Of a stretch of DNA of 5,488 nt, positions 1 to 4,837 are shown in pieces. How positions within the stretch are numbered: position 1 is the stretch's first letter; each line of letters starts with the position of its first letter. The stretch comes from Ruminococcaceae bacterium UBA5904 (GTDB taxonomy: Bacteria > Bacillota > Clostridia > Oscillospirales > Acutalibacteraceae): assembly GCA_002431305.1 (NCBI GenBank), contig DJEG01000136.1, positions 1 through 5,488 of the forward strand, in the 5' to 3' direction. The notes below the pieces were generated by a model that saw nothing but the letters and a program-made list of their open reading frames with translations, was not told where the DNA came from and did no database searches. A program made the position numbers and the translations under genes.

Positions 1-23
1 GCGTTTGCTAACTATAATCCCCT
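1..23 (-). promoter_or_regulatory. Possible edge-truncated operator/leader downstream of the feoA terminator
   Basis: Read on the minus strand, positions 12-7 give GTTAGC, the same half-site that begins two of the three palindromes in the feo/regulator gap (599-614 and 707-722). If it is a full 16-base GTTAG-N6-CTAAC copy, it would run off the left edge, and its first base of the second half (C, from position 1) agrees. This would suit a separate iron-controlled promoter for the next minus-strand gene, for which feoB is the natural guess. The call rests on one half-site and is weak. Confidence 0.25.
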
Positions 24-46
24 AAAAAACGGGGAATCAGTCCCCG
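24..46 (-). terminator. Rho-independent terminator of the feoA-feoA transcript
   Basis: Positions 30-35 (CGGGGA) and 41-46 (TCCCCG) form a perfect 6-bp GC-rich stem with a 5-base loop. On the minus strand the stem is followed directly by six T residues (29-24). It lies 13 bases past the feoA stop codon. A CCCC at 19-22 could pair with the GGGG at 31-34 instead, so an alternative fold is possible after the U-tract has been transcribed. Confidence 0.8.
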
Positions 47-59
47 AGCCGATACTGAA

Positions 60-281
60 TTATTCGACCTCGATCATTTCGGTGTCTGCTTTTCTCAGTG
101 AAAGCTCATAGCCTCTTACGGTAACCTCCATGGGATCGCCGAGAGGTGCAACCTTACGGACGAAAACTTCAACGCCTTTGGTTATGCCCATATCCATGAT
201 ACGGCGTTTAACCGCGCCCTCGCCGTGAAGCTTTACGACTTTGCAAGTCTCGCCGATTTTTGCTTCTTTAAGTGTTTTCAT
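60..281 (-). CDS. feoA: FeoA-type ferrous iron transport accessory protein (second copy)
   Basis: This 73-residue protein is a small cytoplasmic SH3-like-fold protein of the FeoA family. FeoA supports Fe(II) import by the FeoB membrane GTPase, although its exact biochemical role is not settled. The family pattern is clear: a basic RRIMDMGITKG segment at residues 26-36, APLGDPMEV at 45-53, and RGYELSLRK at 56-64. The length is normal for a standalone FeoA. The ATG at 281 has an AAGGAG site (291-296) 9 bases upstream. The gene follows the other feoA with a 27-base gap, so the two are almost certainly cotranscribed. This copy is closer to the classical FeoA consensus than its neighbour. A terminator follows directly, so feoB is not simply the next gene of an uninterrupted operon unless readthrough occurs. 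Confidence 0.93.
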   Translation of the reverse strand: MKTLKEAKIGETCKVVKLHGEGAVKRRIMDMGITKGVEVFVRKVAPLGDPMEVTVRGYELSLRKADTEMIEVE

Positions 282-308
282 TGCATATTCCTCCTTATAA
301 ATTAAGAA

Positions 309-521
309 TCAAACCATGATTCTTCGAGCCATTTCTTCACTGATAGCTACCCTCGCTTCTTTTACGTTAACAATAACGTTACCATTGAGCGAACTTACTA
401 TCATAACGTTTCCCCCGACTACGAAGCCGAGATTTTCGAGATGTTTTTTTACTTCGGGACTGCCGCCGATTTTTTTTATCGTATTCTCTTCGCCGACATC
501 CGCCAATGCTAAAGGCATCAT
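309..521 (-). CDS. feoA: FeoA-domain protein (first copy, promoter-proximal)
   Basis: This 70-residue protein belongs to the variant FeoA group common in Clostridia. It begins MMPLALADVGE and carries HLENLGFVVGG at residues 27-37, NGNVIVNVKEARVAI at 46-60, and a final short strand. The fold is expected to be a small SH3-like beta barrel that cooperates with FeoB in Fe(II) uptake. It lacks the APLGDP turn of the second copy, so the two are probably not interchangeable. Two adjacent ATG codons (521 and 518) lie 6 and 9 bases from a GAGGAG site (528-533); either could be used. It is first in a two-gene operon driven by the promoter at 623-651, behind a leader of about 95 bases that contains two palindromic operators. 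Confidence 0.92.
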   Translation of the reverse strand: MMPLALADVGEENTIKKIGGSPEVKKHLENLGFVVGGNVMIVSSLNGNVIVNVKEARVAISEEMARRIMV

Positions 522-540
522 TTTGATCTCCTCTTTCCGT

Positions 541-588
541 ACCCGTCCGAGCCGAACGGCAATAATTAGTAAAGACTAACCGACGGGT
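541..588 (-). other. Inverted-repeat structure in the feo 5' leader RNA
   Basis: ACCCGTC (541-547) is the exact reverse complement of GACGGGT (582-588), giving a 7-bp GC-rich outer stem in the minus-strand leader RNA. Inside it, the operator at 566-579 can fold as a 5-bp hairpin with a 4-base loop, and GCCG/CGGC at 551-560 is a second short inverted repeat whose loop would be very tight. The outer stem ends 7 bases upstream of the GAGGAG ribosome binding site. The palindromes are seen directly; a role at the RNA level is inference. Confidence 0.4.
565..580. promoter_or_regulatory. Palindromic operator 1 (GTTAG-N6-CTAAC type), feo leader
   Basis: The sequence is ATTAG-TAAAGA-CTAAC. Its core TTAGT-N4-ACTAA is a perfect inverted repeat. 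It lies in the transcribed leader of the feoA genes, about 36-51 bases past the inferred start site. TTAG/CTAA half-sites are typical of DtxR/IdeR-type operators, although the spacing differs from the actinobacterial 19-bp box. The neighbouring DtxR-like protein is the obvious candidate ligand. Confidence 0.6.
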
Positions 589-598
589 CGAAATTGCA

Positions 599-614
599 GT
601 TAGCACTCACTAAC
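599..614. promoter_or_regulatory. Palindromic operator 2 (GTTAG-N6-CTAAC), at the feo start site
   Basis: The sequence is GTTAG-CACTCA-CTAAC, with perfect 5-bp arms. It sits immediately downstream of the feo -10 box (623-628), so it would cover the transcription start and block RNA polymerase when bound. It shares arms and spacing with the copies at 565-580 and 707-722. This is the best-placed site for iron-dependent repression of feo. Confidence 0.68.
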
Positions 615-620
615 CAATAC

Positions 621-635
621 ATATGATACTCATAT
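621..635. promoter_or_regulatory. Perfect palindrome ATATGA-TAC-TCATAT over the feo -10 box
   Basis: A 15-base inverted repeat with 6-bp perfect arms and a 3-base centre overlaps the feo -10 element and the adjoining spacer. Its sequence differs from the GTTAG-type sites, so a second regulator could bind here. It is AT-rich and part of it is dictated by the promoter, so a chance origin is not excluded. Confidence 0.35.
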
Positions 636-651
636 TATTGTTTTTTGTCAA
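623..651 (-). promoter_or_regulatory. Promoter of the feoA-feoA operon
   Basis: On the minus strand a perfect -35 box TTGACA (651-646) is followed after exactly 17 bases by TATCAT (628-623), a five-of-six match to the -10 consensus. Transcription should start near 616, just before operator 2, giving a leader of about 95 bases to the first feoA start. The near-consensus strength fits a promoter that is normally held down by a repressor. Confidence 0.75.
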
Positions 652-706
652 TACATTTTTTAATTATTTTTCGTCGAAAATTTAATTTTATTGCCTTGCA
701 CAAATA

Positions 707-722
707 GTTAGCATAGACTAAC
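707..722. promoter_or_regulatory. Palindromic operator 3 (GTTAG-N6-CTAAC), regulator side
   Basis: The sequence is GTTAG-CATAGA-CTAAC with perfect 5-bp arms, extended to 6 bp by A706 and T723. It lies 39 bases upstream of the best -35 box for the regulator gene. It also overlaps a weaker plus-strand promoter candidate (TTGCCT at 691-696, TAGACT at 714-719, 17-base spacer). It could serve autoregulation, or looping with the feo-side sites about 108 bases away. Confidence 0.62.
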
Positions 723-728
723 TGTTTA

Positions 729-747
729 TATGTTCATTATTAACATA
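729..747. promoter_or_regulatory. Fur/PerR-like 7-1-7 palindrome upstream of the regulator gene
   Basis: TATGTT (729-734) and AACATA (742-747) are perfect arms of a 19-base inverted repeat with only one mismatched pair inside. The central 15 bases (731-745, TGTTCAT-T-ATTAACA) match 11 of 14 arm positions of the known Fur-family 7-1-7 box TGATAAT-N-ATTATCA. A Fur-family regulator encoded elsewhere could act here. The symmetry is observed; the binding partner is inferred. Confidence 0.4.
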
Positions 748-761
748 ATACTTGATTTTAC

Positions 762-790
762 TTTGCAAATATGCTAATATTAACTATAAT
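762..790 (+). promoter_or_regulatory. Promoter of the DtxR-family regulator gene
   Basis: TTTGCA (762-767), a four-of-six -35 box, is followed after 17 bases by a perfect TATAAT (785-790). Transcription would start near 797, leaving a leader of about 20 bases before the preferred GTG start. A second overlapping pair, TTGATT (752-757) and TAATAT (775-780), also has a 17-base spacer. The near-palindrome GCTAATATTAAC (773-784) abuts the -10 box and may be a degenerate regulator site. Confidence 0.6.
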
Positions 791-817
791 CAATAATATT
801 TTGAGGCGATGATTTAC

Positions 818-1183
818 GTGGAACTGAAAGAATCCGGACAGATGTATCTTGAGACTATATACGTTCTCTCGCTTAAGAGCAGCGCGGTTCGTTCTCTCGA
901 TGTTGCTCAGCATATGGGATTCTCTAAGCCGAGCGTAAGCCGTGCCGTCGGCATTCTCAAAAAAAACGGATATCTACTTATGGACAAGGACGGATATCTC
1001 ACATTAACGCCCGAGGGCAGAAGAATCGGGGAAAAAATATACGACCGGCATACAACGCTTACTTCGTTTTTAATAAAACTCGGCGTCAGCGAAAAAACGG
1101 CGGCCGAGGACGCATGTAAAATGGAACATGACATATCCGACGCTTCGTTCGACGCGATAAAAGAGCATATAAAAAATAAATAA
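818..1183 (+). CDS. Short DtxR/IdeR-family metal-dependent transcriptional repressor
   Basis: A cytoplasmic winged-helix repressor expected to bind DNA when loaded with metal. Numbering from the upstream ATG at 809 (124 residues): the helix-turn-helix lies at about 28-56, with recognition helix SKPSVSRAVGIL (39-50). The dimerisation and metal-binding domain spans about 68-120, with TPEGRRIG and DACKMEHDIS. Met12, Cys103, Glu106 and His107 align with DtxR ligands Met10, Cys102, Glu105 and His106, and His81 with His79. This Met/Cys set suggests Fe(II) rather than the Asp/Glu set of the manganese sensor MntR. Ancillary ligands Glu83 and His98 of DtxR appear replaced by Thr85 and Ala99, and there is no C-terminal SH3 domain. 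The GTG at 818 (121 residues) is preferred: GAGG (803-806) is 11 bases away, but only 2 bases from ATG 809. It diverges from feoA. Confidence 0.9.
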   Translation: MELKESGQMYLETIYVLSLKSSAVRSLDVAQHMGFSKPSVSRAVGILKKNGYLLMDKDGYLTLTPEGRRIGEKIYDRHTTLTSFLIKLGVSEKTAAEDACKMEHDISDASFDAIKEHIKNK

Positions 1184-1194
1184 TACATATTAAT

Positions 1195-1227
1195 AAAAAA
1201 ACGCCCGCCGAATTGCGGACATTTTTT
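1195..1227 (-). terminator. Terminator between the convergent regulator and aldolase genes
   Basis: The arms GCCCGC (1203-1208) and GCGGAC (1215-1220) flank a 6-base loop. A seven-A run (1195-1201) and a six-T run (1222-1227) lie on either side. In minus-strand RNA the second pair is a G-U wobble, whereas in plus-strand RNA it is a C-A mismatch, so the hairpin favours termination of the aldolase transcript. It probably also stops the regulator transcript less efficiently. Confidence 0.7.
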
Positions 1228-1245
1228 ATATTTAATTCATTTATA

Positions 1246-2169
1246 TCAACCTATTTTAAACAAATCTCTGTAAAAAGCAACCATACCGTGAAGCTGTTGG
1301 GCGCTGATTCTGTTTAACGCATCAAGATTCTTTTCGTCGCAGAGTCTGCTCTTTGTTGTTAAATTAAGTCCTTCCATCTGTAAAAAGTACTTTGCATTAC
1401 ACGAATAAGCCTGACCCTCCGCCGCGGAGCAGAATCCTACGAAATCCTGTAACTTTTGCGCCTTATCGGGATCTGTTTCAAAGCATCTGCACTCTTCGCC
1501 GATGATTTCGGGATAGAAGTTCGCCATAATTCCGGAGAATCCAGCCGCGCCGTCTTTAAGAGACTGAAGAAGAGTCGCCGCATTTGCGTTGAATATTCTC
1601 AAATCGGAGCCTTTGAGAGTATCGAGTTTCTCCTTAAGCTGAGGAATCGAACAGCACGTATCTTTAATAAACTGAAATTTGGGGTCCTGCGCCATTTTAG
1701 AGAGAACATAGGGAGACAGAAGTCTCTTGTAGGGATAGGGACACTCGTAAACGCCCAGAGCAATCTCGGGTATTTTATCAATAACATAGTACATATTCTT
1801 TAACAGAACGTCGTCGCTCTCGTCGGCTTTTGCGAATCTGTTGGAAATAAATACGTAAGCGTCAACGCCGGTCTCGATTATTTTGTTAGCTTCATATGCC
1901 TGTCTGTCGAGGTCATCGGCACAGTGACCGGAGGCAACAATCGAAACACCTTCGGGTCTGTGCTTCATAATGAAATCAATAAGTTCAAGTCTTTCCTCGA
2001 ACGACAGCGCAAAAATTTCACTCGACTGACAAATGGCAAAAATTCCGTCGACCTTTTTTGATGCGTACCATTCGAGAATCTGCTCGACCGCGTTGTAATC
2101 GATTTTGTTGTCATCTGTGAACGGGGTTATCATAGTAGGATAAACGCCGTTCGGTATTTTTTTAATCAT
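1246..2169 (-). CDS. Dihydrodipicolinate synthase/N-acetylneuraminate lyase-superfamily aldolase
   Basis: This 307-residue protein is a TIM-barrel class I aldolase of the DapA/NanA superfamily and has the family's usual length. The opening NGVYPTMITPF (7-17) is the first barrel strand. The Schiff-base lysine is Lys169 in FQFIKDTC, and the catalytic tyrosine is Tyr141 in GVYECPYP. GAAGFSGIMANFYPE (207-221) matches the conserved late-barrel glycine motif. The usual GTTGE substrate loop is replaced by CQSSE (47-51), so the product is unlikely to be the housekeeping lysine-pathway enzyme; a sugar-acid or sialic-acid-like pyruvate aldolase is more plausible. The substrate is unknown. The ATG has an AAGGAG site (2179-2184) 9 bases upstream. 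It lies 17 bases after the oxidoreductase stop codon, so the two form an operon. Confidence 0.88.
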   Translation of the reverse strand: MIKKIPNGVYPTMITPFTDDNKIDYNAVEQILEWYASKKVDGIFAICQSSEIFALSFEERLELIDFIMKHRPEGVSIVASGHCADDLDRQAYEANKIIETGVDAYVFISNRFAKADESDDVLLKNMYYVIDKIPEIALGVYECPYPYKRLLSPYVLSKMAQDPKFQFIKDTCCSIPQLKEKLDTLKGSDLRIFNANAATLLQSLKDGAAGFSGIMANFYPEIIGEECRCFETDPDKAQKLQDFVGFCSAAEGQAYSCNAKYFLQMEGLNLTTKSRLCDEKNLDALNRISAQQLHGMVAFYRDLFKIG

Positions 2170-2186
2170 ATCGGAAATCTCCTTTT

Positions 2187-3155
2187 TTAAAATCTGAAAT
2201 TATTTTGGTCTCTTATCTTCTGCATAAGCGAACAGACTGTCATTGACATATCGAGACATTCGTTATAAAAATCAAGACGTTCGCCGTTTGCAAAATCTAT
2301 AAAATCGCGTATCTCCATGCTCATGACCACATTTTCATCTATTTCAGGATATATTTCGGTGCACTTTTTATTTTTATACAATTTAATATCGGTAAGTTTT
2401 GAGCATGAAGCGAACGTAACGGTTCCCTCGTCGCCGAATATCTGCGACGGCGCATAGCTCTGACCGACTTTCGAATATGTAAGGGTTACCGTCTTATCCT
2501 TATATATAAACAATATTGTTCCCGAATGATCGGCACCGGTCTGGAGAAAATCGCAGTGAGAAACAATACGTTCGGGACGTCCGAATAATTCTACGGCGAC
2601 ATAAATATTATATACACCCAAATCCATAAGACCGCCCGTACAGAATTCGGGGTTGAATATATTAGGCAATTCACCGTCTTTTAACGCCTTATACTTTGAC
2701 GACAGTTGTGAAAAATCAATATTCGCGCTCCGTACATTTCCGCACAGCCAGACAGCTTCTTTAAGTTTTATAAGAGCGTCAGCGTGAAGCGATTTTATAG
2801 CTTCAACGAATAAAACTCCGTTTTCCTTTGCCGTCTTATGAAGCGTTTCGAGCTGTTCTGCAGTTACAGCGGCAGGCTTTTCGCAGAGAACGTGTTTACC
2901 ATGTTTCAGCGCGTTCATCGACTGCTCGAAATGCAGACTGTTCGGACTGGCAATGTACACTGCGTCTATATTTTTATCCCGAAGCATTTCATCATAATAG
3001 CAGAAGCTTTTTTTTGCACCGTTTTTTAAAGCGAAGTTCTCGGCTCTCAAAGCATCACGAGAATAAACGGCATACAGATTAAACGAGTCAAGCAGATATC
3101 CCGACCTTATAAAACTCTCTGTAATCCATGACGTACCGACAGTTGCAAAATTCAT
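2187..3155 (-). CDS. Gfo/Idh/MocA-family NAD(P)-dependent oxidoreductase
   Basis: A predicted cytoplasmic sugar or polyol dehydrogenase of 322 residues, typical for the family. The Rossmann domain covers about residues 1-120. VGTSWIT (6-12) replaces the usual GxGxxG fingerprint, IASPNSLHFEQ (68-78) is the conserved nucleotide-binding strand and turn, and CEKP (91-94) supplies the catalytic Lys93. The C-terminal domain has GGLMDLGVYNIY (174-185), with Asp178 and Tyr182 at the usual active-site positions (Tyr where many members have His). A GTG start at 3173 would add six residues, but the ATG at 3155 sits 8 bases from a perfect AAGGAG (3164-3169), so it is chosen. It is the first gene of the operon with the aldolase. 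An oxidation or epimerisation step on an amino sugar, sugar acid or cyclitol is plausible; the substrate is unknown. Confidence 0.88.
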   Translation of the reverse strand: MNFATVGTSWITESFIRSGYLLDSFNLYAVYSRDALRAENFALKNGAKKSFCYYDEMLRDKNIDAVYIASPNSLHFEQSMNALKHGKHVLCEKPAAVTAEQLETLHKTAKENGVLFVEAIKSLHADALIKLKEAVWLCGNVRSANIDFSQLSSKYKALKDGELPNIFNPEFCTGGLMDLGVYNIYVAVELFGRPERIVSHCDFLQTGADHSGTILFIYKDKTVTLTYSKVGQSYAPSQIFGDEGTVTFASCSKLTDIKLYKNKKCTEIYPEIDENVVMSMEIRDFIDFANGERLDFYNECLDMSMTVCSLMQKIRDQNNFRF

Positions 3156-3182
3156 AGACGAATCTCCTTTCACTGCTTACTA

Positions 3183-3210
3183 ATTATAACATTATAAATA
3201 AAAAAAGCAA
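3183..3210 (-). promoter_or_regulatory. Extended -10 promoter of the oxidoreductase-aldolase operon
   Basis: On the minus strand TGTTATAAT (3191-3183) is a perfect extended -10 element. TTGCTT (3210-3205) lies 16 bases upstream as a weak -35 box. Transcription would start near 3176, giving a short leader that includes the AAGGAG ribosome binding site. The divergent membrane-protein promoter is less than 50 bases away. Confidence 0.6.
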
Positions 3211-3228
3211 TTATTTTTTTGATTTTTA

Positions 3229-3258
3229 TGGACTTTAATTTATAAGATATGATATACT
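3229..3258 (+). promoter_or_regulatory. Candidate promoter of the membrane-protein gene
   Basis: TGGACT (3229-3234, four of six) and TATACT (3253-3258, five of six) are separated by 18 bases. An overlapping TATGAT (3248-3253) is an alternative -10 box. The start would be near 3265, with a leader of about 25 bases before the ATG at 3290. The region is very AT-rich, so the exact boxes are uncertain. Confidence 0.45.
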
Positions 3259-3289
3259 TTATAAATAAAATCATTAAGGAATGTTACGC

Positions 3290-4774
3290 ATGTCAGTGTT
3301 AAATATGATTATGTTTATCGCATTTTCCGTTATTTCCGTTTCATGGGGCTGGGGTATGCGAGGAACCGCAATAGGCGGTGAAAAGGGGGCGATGCTCCCC
3401 GGCGCTCTGCTGGGACTTAGTTTTGCGTCATTTGCAGGAACGGACCGAACCGTTGAATATTATTTTATTTTTACCGCTGCGGGCGCAGTCGGAATGTACG
3501 TCGGCGGTCAGATGACATACGGCGAAACTCTCGGGCTTACCATGGATTCGTCGCCTGCGCCGAATATGAAACGCGGTATGCTCGCTCTGTTTATTAAGGG
3601 CGGAGCGTGGTTTTCGGTTTCATGGGGCTGTCTTTTTATGACTTTGTCGCTCGTAAGCCGTCTTATATACGATATAAAGGACGTTATCGCGTTTTTTATG
3701 CTGATGCCCGTTTTGTCTGTCATATTTACATTTTTATTCAACAAACCGTACGACCCGAAAAACGGAAAATATCCGCACGTTTATTTTTCAAAAACGAGAA
3801 AAGAAACATGGGGAAATGTTCTTGCATTTACTGCGGATATTCTTATTATTTCCGCCGTAAACAGGGATTTGCTGACTTTTGCAATGACGTGCGCAGGATT
3901 TCTGACGGGCGGATTCGGATGGATGACGGCGCAGTACTGTCAGGTACGAACGAAGTATCCGTTTAAGAACGGGAAATACATTTTTAATTCGATTCATAAA
4001 TATTGTCTTGACAGCTGGAAGCTGATGGAATGCGTTTTCGGCGCTGTCTGCGGGCTGGGAATGTCCGTCTGCACGATTATTTTAATACCGAATGTAACGG
4101 AACGTTTAAGTTCGGCGAGCTGGCACAGATTCCGCGGATTTATTTCACCTGAAACCGATACCGTTCTCGGAATAATCTATTTATGTTTAATAGCCTTGGA
4201 TTCCGTTCAGTATCTTTTAAAACTCAAAAAGACAAAGGCAGAACTTGCAAAGCTGTTTTCCCTCTCGCAGTTAAGCCGTGAAGAATATGACAGAGCAGTC
4301 GAATTAGCGCCCGTAGAACAAAAAAAAAGCGTGCGCGTTTACCAAAAAATATGCGAATACGCGGAATTTCCGATATATTGCATAGTACCTATGCTTTTTA
4401 TCTTTATAGGAAGCATAGAAACGGCAAAACTTGTCTCGTTTACGGTAATATTTATCGTCCTGTCACAGGAACTGAGCTTTAAACTGCTCAAGGGAATAAA
4501 GAATCAAAAGGTTTGGGAATTATTCATGTACTCGATACCGCTGATTTTCGGTATATTGCAGTTTACGAGCGGCTACACTCCTGATATTTTTCTGACAATG
4601 TTCGTTTACACCGCGCTGTATGAGGCTGTATATCTTGTAAAACGGGTATGGGAGTTCTCACTGCAGAAAAAAACAGATAATCTGAAAACATTTTTTGCCT
4701 CGGGATTTATTACTCATATTTACTTCTGCGCATGCTGTATAATATTAATGGTTTGGTCTATTTTCATTAAATAA
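3290..4774 (+). CDS. Uncharacterised polytopic membrane protein with glycine-rich N-terminal motif
   Basis: This 494-residue integral membrane protein has about 12-14 hydrophobic segments (roughly 3-20, 34-50, 57-75, 96-122, 131-150, 176-215, 245-267, 290-311, 361-396, 410-450, 466-491). I do not recognise a characterised family. Distinctive features are WGWGMRGTAIGGEKG (19-33), where Arg24, Glu31 and Lys32 fall between hydrophobic segments; GGQMTYGETLGL (72-83); a second SWG at 111-113; GFLTGGFGWM (203-212); and a cytoplasmic-looking basic/acidic stretch at 312-355. Such motifs suggest a transport or membrane-enzyme core, but this is inference. An ATG at 3281 directly touches the AAGGA (3276-3280), so the ATG at 3290, 9 bases away, is chosen. 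It diverges from the oxidoreductase/aldolase operon, and a role as permease for their substrate is possible but unproven. Confidence 0.85.
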   Translation: MSVLNMIMFIAFSVISVSWGWGMRGTAIGGEKGAMLPGALLGLSFASFAGTDRTVEYYFIFTAAGAVGMYVGGQMTYGETLGLTMDSSPAPNMKRGMLALFIKGGAWFSVSWGCLFMTLSLVSRLIYDIKDVIAFFMLMPVLSVIFTFLFNKPYDPKNGKYPHVYFSKTRKETWGNVLAFTADILIISAVNRDLLTFAMTCAGFLTGGFGWMTAQYCQVRTKYPFKNGKYIFNSIHKYCLDSWKLMECVFGAVCGLGMSVCTIILIPNVTERLSSASWHRFRGFISPETDTVLGIIYLCLIALDSVQYLLKLKKTKAELAKLFSLSQLSREEYDRAVELAPVEQKKSVRVYQKICEYAEFPIYCIVPMLFIFIGSIETAKLVSFTVIFIVLSQELSFKLLKGIKNQKVWELFMYSIPLIFGILQFTSGYTPDIFLTMFVYTALYEAVYLVKRVWEFSLQKKTDNLKTFFASGFITHIYFCACCIILMVWSIFIK

Positions 4775-4781
4775 TTAAAAT

Positions 4782-4819
4782 AAAAAAACTTGCCGTTCGG
4801 GATGCATATTCCGAACGGC
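4782..4819 (-). terminator. Terminator of tyrS, possibly bidirectional
   Basis: GCCGTTCGG (4792-4800) and CCGAACGGC (4811-4819) form a perfect 9-bp stem with a 10-base loop. On the minus strand it is followed by AAG and seven T residues (4788-4782), so it ends the tyrS transcript 18 bases after the stop codon. For the plus-strand membrane-protein gene the stem is followed only by a weak TTTT at 4826-4829, so termination in that direction is less certain. Confidence 0.82.
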
Positions 4820-4837
4820 GTATCATTTTGCGGTATT

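Noticed and set aside
551..560. GCCGAACGGC resembling the arms of the tyrS terminator (4792-4819)
   Set aside because: The match is about 9 bases, each copy is explained by its own local inverted repeat, and no wider repeat unit is shared.
316..579. Plus-strand open frame of 87 codons over the first feoA
   Set aside because: It is antisense to a well-supported feoA, has no convincing ribosome binding site or family resemblance, and runs into the operator region.
379..606. Minus-strand open frame of 75 codons overlapping feoA and its leader
   Set aside because: The product is basic, low-complexity and unlike any family; it is an out-of-frame shadow of feoA and its operators.
522..616. Known riboswitch class in the feo leader
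   Set aside because: The leader has inverted repeats, but I see no match to a conserved core such as that of the NiCo (Fe2+-sensing) or Mn (yybP-ykoY) riboswitches.
907..1188. Minus-strand open frame of 93 codons opposite the regulator gene
   Set aside because: It lies antisense to the DtxR-family gene, whose motifs are clear, and it has no ribosome binding site or recognisable domain.
3192..3270. Exact 12-base direct repeat TTATAAATAAAA (3192-3203 and 3259-3270) in the divergent promoter region
   Set aside because: It is made only of A and T in a very AT-rich gap, so chance is a sufficient explanation; it could be revisited if conserved in relatives.
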